In this document: positions 16,736 to 24,226 of the stretch, piece by piece
Position numbering within the stretch: position 1 is the stretch's first letter
Layout: every line of letters begins with the position of its first letter
DNA from: Berkiella sp964496435
GTDB taxonomy: Bacteria > Pseudomonadota > Gammaproteobacteria > Berkiellales > Berkiellaceae
Direction: 5' to 3'
Assembly (NCBI GenBank): GCA_964496435.1
Contig: CAZBZP010000002.1
Span: forward strand, 186,001 to 250,000
Length of the DNA stretch: 64,000 nucleotides
Translations under genes and position numbers: made by a program
Notes under the pieces: generated by a model
The model's database searches: none
What the model saw: the letters and a program-made list of their open reading frames with translations, nothing else
Told to the model about the DNA's origin: nothing

Positions 16736-18823
16736 ATGATTCTTATTACACTCCAAAACGCTCTCAAGCGTGGAACAAACTTTTTAAAACTCTCTAAAGT
16801 GCCAGGCTATTTGTCTATTTCACTTGGACTTTTGTTTTTTGGTCCTGCATTACCATGGGCATACAGTTTAAAATTTCTGGCCTATTTAGTTGCTGTGCCA
16901 TTAGTGTATGAAGCATTTGCTGCAGCTCTCACTATCAGCTTAGTAGCTATTTTTCGGCTATTTAGCCCACGATTTTTAAACAATGAGCGTTTATTAGAAT
17001 ATGCAATTACCCAAGACAATGAAAATCTTGCCATTGAAGTCGTCAATCGCAGCCAATCGCCAGATATCTTGGTGTCCTATGGCGTAAAGCTCATTGCTAG
17101 TAATACAAATAGGCCCGTATTTAATGCTATTGTTGCTAGATTAGCGGCCTTGAGCCCTAATCAATTAGCCTATAACGATAATCAGTTGCTTAGAGCCAGC
17201 ATTTATCATGGACGCAATGATCTCTTCCTTGCTCTGCTCAATAACGAAGCAGTTAGAAATAATGCGGATGCGAATAATAATGAAGCACTCAAAGAAGCTT
17301 GCATCAAGGGTGATAGTGAGTTGGTCAGCGCTTTACTTGCTATTCCTGCTGTTAATGCTAATGCTCACCATAATCTAAATGAAGCATTGCGTTTAGCACA
17401 ACGAAATAATCATATCGACATTGTGCAGCTTTTACTTGCTAATCAACAGGTAGCGAGCAGCTTTGGCCACTCAGGCAGCCCCTTCTTTAGCCTTAGAAGA
17501 AGTGCAGAGTTTGGTATTGCACCAGCAAGCACACAAGCACCTCAACGCGCAGCGCAAGCATACTACTTTAATATTGATAATTTTTTTGGTTTTGGAAGAC
17601 TCTTTGGGAGACCTCGCAACAATCAAGAAGAGGATCAAAGTTTAAATGGCATGGCGCGAAGCGAGAGCTCAACCATCTCATTTAATCAGCGTCAAGATAA
17701 TGCCTTTCACGCAATGCAAGCACAATACCGAACACAATTTAATCAAAAAGGCATCAACAATATTTTTGAGGAAATCAAAGGCTATTTAAGAACTGAATAT
17801 GCCTTGCATCCTGCCAAAACTTTTTTTGGCATTCATTTGCCATTTAATATTGGCATTTTTAGTTACCTTGTTGACAACCAAGGCTATTATCAACATCGTG
17901 CGCACACCGCATATCGTTACTTGTTTTTAAGACCCAATCATTGGGCAAGCCTGATTAACACTTACCCTCTTAGCGAACAGGCAAGAGAAGAAATTGCTTA
18001 TATGTGGTTAGCGGCTACTGATAAATCACGAAAATTGCCTGAGAATTATAACCGTGAGCAAATTTTAGGTGAATTTACCCAATCGCTTTATGAGCTATGT
18101 CGAGCGCATAATTACGATAGATCAATGCCGGTACTTCGCTCACGACGCACTGACAATGGCACAGAGGAAACCTATTGGGAAAATGAACATTATGATGATC
18201 TAGAAGGTGATAAACCCACTTGTGGTTATGGTTCAAGACAACGTATCTTTCAATTTTATATGGTTTTTTTAAACGAAGATCCAAGCACCAGACCGCTCAC
18301 CTCTGATTTAGCGAAGACAAAATTTGTTCAAGAAATGGTCAATGAGTCCACCTTTGCGGGAACATTGTATAACAAGCTGAAGCTGATGGATGTTAAGGCT
18401 TTAGATAATGTTCGTAATGCCATTGAAAAGAAGATCATTACTTATGAAGATCTCAGCGTTGAGGAAAAAACTGCTTTAGATAATCTTAAATTTAAACATA
18501 TCGAAATCGATGCCATTGTTAGTGAATTCAAAACTTACTATGGGGCTGCGCGTATCGAGCAAATTCGAAGCTCTGATCAGCCGACAGTAGGGCTCACCGC
18601 CTGTGCCAGTTATGAACAGATGATTAGAAAACTTGCAAATGAAGCAGATGTTGAATTTGCAGAGCACTTGATGCGCAGTATTGATCAGCTCAAACTAAAG
18701 TTGAATGACAGAACAACACCCTCACCGGTCTTGTTTTCTGCACCAGTGCCGACAAGTGCCCCCAGTAATACGCCAGCAAATCAAAGTACGACACCAGAAA
18801 ATAGAAGTATTTTGAATCCTTAA
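16736..18823 (+). CDS. Paralog 1 of a tandem membrane/ankyrin protein family
   Basis: A 695-residue protein. Residues about 20 to 80 form two or three hydrophobic segments (LSISLGLLFFGPALPWAYSL and following). Residues about 85 to 245 are ankyrin-like repeats, with units such as NEALKEACIKGDSELVSALL and LNEALRLAQRNNHIDIVQLLL. After a linker, residues about 315 to 660 form a domain shared by all four paralogs: HTAYRYLFLRP, IAYMWLAATDKS, FTQSLYELCRAHNYD, GDKPTCGYGSRQR, QFYMVFLNED, YYGAARI. The tail is proline- and serine-rich. The shared domain is not one I can name; its invariant His (RAHN) and Cys (PTCG) could be structural or catalytic. A membrane-anchored secreted effector is plausible, not shown. 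Confidence 0.85.
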   Translation: MILITLQNALKRGTNFLKLSKVPGYLSISLGLLFFGPALPWAYSLKFLAYLVAVPLVYEAFAAALTISLVAIFRLFSPRFLNNERLLEYAITQDNENLAIEVVNRSQSPDILVSYGVKLIASNTNRPVFNAIVARLAALSPNQLAYNDNQLLRASIYHGRNDLFLALLNNEAVRNNADANNNEALKEACIKGDSELVSALLAIPAVNANAHHNLNEALRLAQRNNHIDIVQLLLANQQVASSFGHSGSPFFSLRRSAEFGIAPASTQAPQRAAQAYYFNIDNFFGFGRLFGRPRNNQEEDQSLNGMARSESSTISFNQRQDNAFHAMQAQYRTQFNQKGINNIFEEIKGYLRTEYALHPAKTFFGIHLPFNIGIFSYLVDNQGYYQHRAHTAYRYLFLRPNHWASLINTYPLSEQAREEIAYMWLAATDKSRKLPENYNREQILGEFTQSLYELCRAHNYDRSMPVLRSRRTDNGTEETYWENEHYDDLEGDKPTCGYGSRQRIFQFYMVFLNEDPSTRPLTSDLAKTKFVQEMVNESTFAGTLYNKLKLMDVKALDNVRNAIEKKIITYEDLSVEEKTALDNLKFKHIEIDAIVSEFKTYYGAARIEQIRSSDQPTVGLTACASYEQMIRKLANEADVEFAEHLMRSIDQLKLKLNDRTTPSPVLFSAPVPTSAPSNTPANQSTTPENRSILNP

Positions 18824-18838
18824 TCTTGTTTTTTGCAA

Positions 18839-18864
18839 CAAGGCCTCCTTTGGGCGAGGCCTTG
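18839..18864 (+). terminator. Hairpin after paralog 1
   Basis: 9-bp perfect stem CAAGGCCTC / GAGGCCTTG with an 8-nt loop, 15 bp after the stop codon. No U-tract follows, so termination may be partial or Rho-assisted. Confidence 0.5.
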
Positions 18865-18941
18865 CTGTATAACTGTATAGTATTTCCTCACACATAAATT
18901 GTTGTACTCTCATGCGCGTGACAGGTTGGAGATAGTCCTGT

Positions 18942-19553
18942 ATGCGAACAGAAAATTCAAGACAACGTCCCATCAAAAAAGAAGCCCAAGCTCAAGCAGG
19001 CCCTTCTCATTCACTCAATGCAATTGTGGCTGCTTTATGCGCCTGGTTTATATGGTTTTTTTCTGGTCCAATTTATTCTTTGTTAGCACGCACTATTTAT
19101 GCTGATTATATCTGTCATTGGATTTATGGCGGTGAAGGCTGGATAGCATGGGGAAGAGAATTTATTCATTGCACAATACCGGCAGAACATGTAGGCCATT
19201 ATGCCTATAATTATGGCGAACTGGTGATGGGCGGCTTAAGTTTTGGTCTTAGCTATTATGTTACGCACAGGTTGCAAAGAATTTACAATCGTGTTGAAAA
19301 CATAGCCCATGAAGGCGCCAGTCTGATTCGTGCTGAAATCAATGCAAGTGATTTGATGGCAGAGTTAAGAGCAGTTCAAAATAGGATAGATGCCTTGCAT
19401 TTACACGCAGAACTAGGGGAAGTGGGGCTTTCCCAAAACCCTGTGCTCACAAGATCACGAACACGCGCTTCCTCTTTAGATGAAATTCCTTCAATAGCCG
19501 TATCCTCAACAACAAATAACCCAGCCCAACGCTTTGATCAAAGAAAGAAGTAA
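18942..19553 (+). CDS. Two-TM coiled-coil protein inside the paralog array
   Basis: A 203-residue protein with a GGAG ribosome site 10 bp upstream. Hydrophobic segments are at about residues 25-50 (IVAALCAWFIWFFSGPIYSL) and 92-108 (LVMGGLSFGLSYYVTH). Residues about 108 to 160 form a likely coiled coil (LQRIYNRVENIAHEGASLIR). The tail is serine/threonine-rich. It shares no domain with the four paralogs that surround it, yet lies between the first and second on the same strand, so a joint function is likely. Family unknown. Confidence 0.7.
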   Translation: MRTENSRQRPIKKEAQAQAGPSHSLNAIVAALCAWFIWFFSGPIYSLLARTIYADYICHWIYGGEGWIAWGREFIHCTIPAEHVGHYAYNYGELVMGGLSFGLSYYVTHRLQRIYNRVENIAHEGASLIRAEINASDLMAELRAVQNRIDALHLHAELGEVGLSQNPVLTRSRTRASSLDEIPSIAVSSTTNNPAQRFDQRKK

Positions 19554-19582
19554 AACCATTTATCTTTTAGTACTAAATTCTC

Positions 19583-19611
19583 TTTAATAATGTTCGATGA
19601 CTTAGTATGAT
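19583..19611 (+). promoter_or_regulatory. Promoter of paralog 2
   Basis: Candidate -35 TTTAAT (19583-19588), 17-bp spacer ending GATGACTTAG, -10 TATGAT (19606-19611), 40 bp before the ATG. The TGACTTAGTAT string is identical in the promoter of paralog 3. Confidence 0.55.
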
Positions 19612-19651
19612 GCCCCAATGTAGTAACTTTTAAAATGTAGTTGGATAACTT

Positions 19652-21847
19652 ATGCCTTTGAGCTTAGAAAATAGCATCTCCCAGCGTTTAGCCTCATTAT
19701 GGTTTGCTTTGACAGAAATTTTTCGAAATGCTTGGCATAATATGAAACCGAGATTGCCGATTTATATTGGTTGCATGGTTGGGCTAAGCTTTAGTGTTAT
19801 ACCCGCGCTAAGTATACCCATTGCTCTGAAAGCACTCATTTTAATAAGCCCCCTTATCTTTGAAACGACAAGAAGTGCTATAAGCTATTTATTTTTTCGA
19901 CCACGAATAGCCCCCAGATTAATAAACTCAGAACGCAATATTTTTAGGAATGGGGCAGACCATGAACGAGTGCTCGTCCAAAATATCATTCGCGCAGCAG
20001 GGCTTGGTAATTTTTTTCGTGCTAGAAGTCAAATTTCTCAATTAAGCGATCCACTTGCTTTAAGCAACTTAGCATCAAGAATCATTACTTTAGAAAGAAC
20101 CGCTGCAAATTCCCTTTTCCCCCAAACTATCGCTCGCATGATGAACTTAGGTTATGGTTCCTATCTTGCTCAAAATGAGAATCTTCTCTTAAGACAAGCT
20201 TTAAGACAAAACAATCCTGATATCGTGAACCGGTTGCTCCACGTTAATGAAGTGATGGCGCTTGTCGTAGAAAACCCGCTGATTGTTCTAGAAAAATTAT
20301 GTCGCCATGGCGATCTTATTAACCTTGAAACATTGTTGGATAACGAAGCGGTGCTTGCGCATGTAACAGACCACAATAATTTACTTTTGCGAATCGCACA
20401 ACAATTTGAGCATATGGAAGTTATAGAAAGATTATTGCTCATTCCCAGCGTTGCTAATTTTGCATATCCACCCAATTTTCATGAAACTTTAAGTGAAATT
20501 TTCCCTCCCCCCCTTCTTAGACAAAATGCGACAGTGAATTCTGTGCTTTCAGATTCATTTTCCGATGATGAATCAGACGATAACGGCCCAACTTTGACGA
20601 AAAGATCTGCCTTGGGTAAAATTGCTAAGGCATCTGAAGGTTCGATGAGCGCTATAACAACGCGTCAACAAAAAGCCTTGGATGATATGGAAGCTAAGTA
20701 TAAAGAACAATATACTGCTAAAGGGTTAAAGGGGATTTTTAAAGAAATAAAAACCTATTTGCGTGAGACCTATGAACGAGAGCCTGCGCGTAATGCAAGA
20801 GGACTTAATTTACCCTTAAACTGTCAACGAAGATACTTCCTCTCTCTTAATGCCCCCTATTTCAAACATATAGTGCACAGTGCTTACCGTTACCTATTCA
20901 TGCATCCTAATCCGCTTAGTGACGATTATCCTAACGAAGATGAATTAGAAGATGATGACAGATTGAGAATTGCTTATATGTGGCTGGCAGCTACTGATCC
21001 AGCGCAAAAGCTGCCCGAAGGACAAACACGCGAGAGTTTATTAAGCGAATTTACACAATCCATTTATGAACTATGTCGGGCTCATAATTTTGATGGAAAG
21101 CGCTGGGTTGAAAAACAAAGAAAGAATCCCAGAACAGGTGAGAATGAAACCATAGTAGTCCAAGAAGCATTTGATGATTTGCAAGGCGATAAAGCAACTT
21201 GCGGCGAGGGCGTAACACAGCGGATTACCCAATTTTATATGGTTTTTCTAAACGACAGACCAGAAACCAGACCTCTAAGCCCTGATGTTATGAGAACAAA
21301 ATTTCAAGAGCAAATGGTTAATGAATCACAATTAAATGGGTGTCTTTTTAGCAAACTGAGCAAAATGGATAAAAAAACTTTGCAAGCACTACAAGCTGCA
21401 TTGGAAAATAAATTTGTGATGCTTGAAGAAATCTCGGGCCCAGAACAAAGGCTGATTAATCAACTGTCCCTTAGGGAATCAGAAGTAAAAGCTTTTATTA
21501 AAGAATGTGATGCTTATTATGGTGCTAAGCGTATAAGCGCAGAAACATCAGCAGAAAATAGGCTCAGATTTGATACACATCGTTTCAAAAGTTATGAAGA
21601 AATGATAAGACATTTAGCTGATAATGTAGTGGCTCAATTTTATTTAGATATAGATAGAAATATAAAAAATATACTCAGCACTCGTCCTGAAGATGCCCCT
21701 ATAGAAAGTCCAGCAAGAACTTTGCTTAGCCCACAAAGAAGAAATCACCCAAGAACAAGACGTTCGGGCCTTGATGAGACGGTTGTGCCCCAAGAACAAT
21801 CTGCGCCATCATCCACAACGAGAAGAAGAAATGGTCGGCGAAGGTAG
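19652..21847 (+). CDS. Paralog 2 of the tandem membrane/ankyrin protein family
   Basis: A 731-residue protein. Hydrophobic segments at about residues 35-90 (IYIGCMVGLSFSVIPALSIP). Residues about 115 to 275 are weakly ankyrin-like (DIVNRLLHVNE, HGDLINLETLLDNEAVL, EHMEVIERLLLIPSV). An acidic linker (FSDDESDDNG) precedes the shared domain from about 340 to 680: HSAYRYLFMHP, IAYMWLAATDPA, FTQSIYELCRAHNFD, GDKATCGEGVTQR, QFYMVFLNDRPETRPL, YYGAKRI. The tail is arginine-rich and ends GRRR. It starts about 100 bp after the two-TM gene with its own promoter. It is one of four diverged copies; by eye the domain is closest to paralogs 3 and 4. Confidence 0.85.
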   Translation: MPLSLENSISQRLASLWFALTEIFRNAWHNMKPRLPIYIGCMVGLSFSVIPALSIPIALKALILISPLIFETTRSAISYLFFRPRIAPRLINSERNIFRNGADHERVLVQNIIRAAGLGNFFRARSQISQLSDPLALSNLASRIITLERTAANSLFPQTIARMMNLGYGSYLAQNENLLLRQALRQNNPDIVNRLLHVNEVMALVVENPLIVLEKLCRHGDLINLETLLDNEAVLAHVTDHNNLLLRIAQQFEHMEVIERLLLIPSVANFAYPPNFHETLSEIFPPPLLRQNATVNSVLSDSFSDDESDDNGPTLTKRSALGKIAKASEGSMSAITTRQQKALDDMEAKYKEQYTAKGLKGIFKEIKTYLRETYEREPARNARGLNLPLNCQRRYFLSLNAPYFKHIVHSAYRYLFMHPNPLSDDYPNEDELEDDDRLRIAYMWLAATDPAQKLPEGQTRESLLSEFTQSIYELCRAHNFDGKRWVEKQRKNPRTGENETIVVQEAFDDLQGDKATCGEGVTQRITQFYMVFLNDRPETRPLSPDVMRTKFQEQMVNESQLNGCLFSKLSKMDKKTLQALQAALENKFVMLEEISGPEQRLINQLSLRESEVKAFIKECDAYYGAKRISAETSAENRLRFDTHRFKSYEEMIRHLADNVVAQFYLDIDRNIKNILSTRPEDAPIESPARTLLSPQRRNHPRTRRSGLDETVVPQEQSAPSSTTRRRNGRRR

Positions 21848-21971
21848 TTGTTGCCAACAAATAAGTTAATCGGCTCACTTTATAATATTGTGTGAAAAAA
21901 TCAGAATTTCTGGTTTTTTCACGCAATTTGGATAATTGCCCTACCGTTCGTCTTCTGGTCTTAAAAATGTC

Positions 21972-22000
21972 TTTTAACCAAGTTAATGACTTAGTATTAT
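21972..22000 (+). promoter_or_regulatory. Promoter of paralog 3
   Basis: Candidate -35 TTTTAA (21972-21977), 17-bp spacer ending AATGACTTAG, -10 TATTAT (21995-22000), 44 bp before the ATG. The same TGACTTAGTAT element occurs at paralog 2. The start context TATAACTTATG is also shared with paralogs 2 and 4. Confidence 0.55.
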
Positions 22001-22044
22001 TCAAAGCTGATTTAAATGAATACCAAAACTAAGCTGTATAACTT

Positions 22045-24114
22045 ATGCCGATATTTGCTGATCGCTTGCCACAGACGCTAAGAAGACACTTTAGCATCGA
22101 TAATTTACTGAAACGATTAGGATTTTATCTTATCAGCGCTTCAGTCCTATTTTATTTTGCAGCCCCCTATTTTGGCCTCACGGCTGGTATAAACATCTTA
22201 TTCAGTGTGGGGTTAGCACCCATTTTAGTAGAAGGCGCAAGATTTGCCTTCAACTTCGCCTACCAAAACATTAACGCCTTAGTGCAGTTTCATCTTGCAA
22301 TTCGCCCAAGAAGAGAGCTTGAGCAAGCAATTCAACAGCAAGATGTTCAACGCGCAAATACTGCAATACAACGTATTCAATCTGCTCATGGTCTTATGCC
22401 TTCTGCTTTAGCATTAATGCCTCATACAGCTGGAAGTCAACATGACATATTGCTAGTGATTTTGGCGCGTTTACAATCCCTTGAACCCCAAGAGCGCATT
22501 GCCAACAATTTTAGCTTATTAAAAGAAGCGGCATCTCAGCAAAATGAAGAAATCCTCAGAAATCTGATTGCCTTAGATGATATTCAACATGCCAACGCTG
22601 ATCATCAGGATTTGGCTTGGCGTGCGCTCTGCGGTGCGTGTCGTCAAGGCAATTTAGTGATTGTTGAAATGCTGCTGTCCTTGCCTATTGTCCTAGCGCG
22701 GGTGACACATGACAATAACCGTGCTCTGCGATTAGCAAATTCTTTTAATCGCTTTGATGTTGTTGCTAGATTATTAGACATTCCTGCTGTTGCACAATTT
22801 ACCCTACAAACTGAGCCAGAAAATCCTGCTATTGTAAATCAAACAGTGCGAGGACTTTTTCGTTTATTTAGCCCAAGAACATCACGCTCCCGTCGTCCTC
22901 AAAATCTTGAAGTAGATGAAAGGCAAGATAATGAGCTTGGTGGTTTGTCACAAGCATTTGAAGGCGCGATGACACCATTAAATGATAGACAATTACAAGC
23001 CCTGGATGACATGCAAACACGTTATATTGCGCAATATAACGCGATAGGAGAAAGGACGATATTTAATGAAATCCGCGCCTTTTTGACAAACGAATATGAT
23101 AAAAACCCTGTTCGAGATACAAGAAACCAACCTTTGCCTTTACTAAGAAGTGTGAATTATTCAAGAAGAAATAATAGCGCTTATTATCAGCATGCGGTGC
23201 ATGGTGCTTATCGCTATTTATTTATGCGCCCCAATCCATGGGAATCCCGTGAAAGCACATATCATTCTGGTGATATGTCTTCGCAAGATAAACATCGAAT
23301 AGCTTTCATGTGGCTGGCGGCAACTGATAAAACGCGTGCGTTGCCAGAAGGGCAAACGAATGAGAGCTTGCTTGTAGAATTTACACAAGCAATCTATGAA
23401 CTTTGTCGTGCTCATAATTTTGACCAAACGCGCCGAGTTGAAAAAAAGCGCAAGAACACAAAAACAGGCTTAGAAGAAACCTACTTTATAGAAGAAAGTT
23501 ATGATGATATGCATAGCGATAAACCGACTTGCGGCGCAGGGGTCAGTCAGCGTGTTACTCAGTTTTACATGGTATTTCTTAACGATAGACCTGAAACCAG
23601 GCCGCTTACACCAGATCTGTGGCGCACCAAGTTTAAAGAAGAAATGATAAACGAATCGCTCACACCTGGTTGTATGTATCAGAAACTCAAAGCAATGGAT
23701 GTGGATACATTAAAAGACTTACAAGTCGCGCTTGAAAAGCAATGTGTATTATTTGATGAGTTGAGTGAAAAGGAGCAAACCAATCTTGCGCTTTTAAACT
23801 TTAGTGAGCAAGAAATAAATGCCTTCAATGATTTATGTAAATCCTATTATGGCCCTAAGCGAATTACCCAAAAAAGAGAGGGTAATGAGAAACTCAAATT
23901 ATTACCTTCTCAGGATCTATTTGATAACTATGAAGCCATGGCAGCTTCTTTGGCGACACAAGCCGCAGGCCTTTTTTACAATGACGTGACAAGAAATATG
24001 CAACATTTGATAGATAATCAAAGTGCACAAAAAGAGATGACACAGTTTGAACAAAAAAATAATTTTCTTCGCACTGTAAGAACAAATCGACCTTTAAAAC
24101 GTAATCGTCATTGA
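22045..24114 (+). CDS. Paralog 3 of the tandem membrane/ankyrin protein family
   Basis: A 689-residue protein. Hydrophobic segments at about residues 25-75 (FYLISASVLFYFAAPYFGLT). Ankyrin-like region about 90 to 255 (LKEAASQQNEEILRNLIALD, LVIVEMLLSLPIVLARVTHD, NRFDVVARLLDIPAV). The shared C-terminal domain spans about 310 to 650: HGAYRYLFMRPNPW, IAFMWLAATDKT, FTQAIYELCRAHNFD, SDKPTCGAGVSQR, QFYMVFLNDRPETRPL, YYGPKRI. The basic tail ends NRPLKRNRH. There is no recognisable Shine-Dalgarno before the ATG, but the start context equals that of paralogs 2 and 4. Confidence 0.85.
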   Translation: MPIFADRLPQTLRRHFSIDNLLKRLGFYLISASVLFYFAAPYFGLTAGINILFSVGLAPILVEGARFAFNFAYQNINALVQFHLAIRPRRELEQAIQQQDVQRANTAIQRIQSAHGLMPSALALMPHTAGSQHDILLVILARLQSLEPQERIANNFSLLKEAASQQNEEILRNLIALDDIQHANADHQDLAWRALCGACRQGNLVIVEMLLSLPIVLARVTHDNNRALRLANSFNRFDVVARLLDIPAVAQFTLQTEPENPAIVNQTVRGLFRLFSPRTSRSRRPQNLEVDERQDNELGGLSQAFEGAMTPLNDRQLQALDDMQTRYIAQYNAIGERTIFNEIRAFLTNEYDKNPVRDTRNQPLPLLRSVNYSRRNNSAYYQHAVHGAYRYLFMRPNPWESRESTYHSGDMSSQDKHRIAFMWLAATDKTRALPEGQTNESLLVEFTQAIYELCRAHNFDQTRRVEKKRKNTKTGLEETYFIEESYDDMHSDKPTCGAGVSQRVTQFYMVFLNDRPETRPLTPDLWRTKFKEEMINESLTPGCMYQKLKAMDVDTLKDLQVALEKQCVLFDELSEKEQTNLALLNFSEQEINAFNDLCKSYYGPKRITQKREGNEKLKLLPSQDLFDNYEAMAASLATQAAGLFYNDVTRNMQHLIDNQSAQKEMTQFEQKNNFLRTVRTNRPLKRNRH

Positions 24115-24145
24115 TGAATGATAATGAACCGTTCGTCAGTTAAGA

Positions 24146-24174
24146 CTATTTTTTTTCATATGTCTGGGTATTAT
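24146..24174 (+). promoter_or_regulatory. Weaker candidate promoter of paralog 4
   Basis: -10 TATTAT (24169-24174) preceded by TCTGGG instead of GACTTAG, and a poor -35 CTATTT at the same 17-bp spacing; 52 bp before the ATG. It matches the other three promoters only in its -10 and position. Confidence 0.35.
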
Positions 24175-24226
24175 CGTTGCACTTAAAATTGAATGAAGTT
24201 TTTATTTTTACTTAGAGGAATAACTT

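Noticed and set aside
21972..21990. Possible PmrA box (TTAA-N5-TTAA) before paralog 3
   Set aside because: Start-to-start spacing is 9 bp, not the 11 bp expected for PmrA half-sites, and it is absent from the other three paralog promoters.
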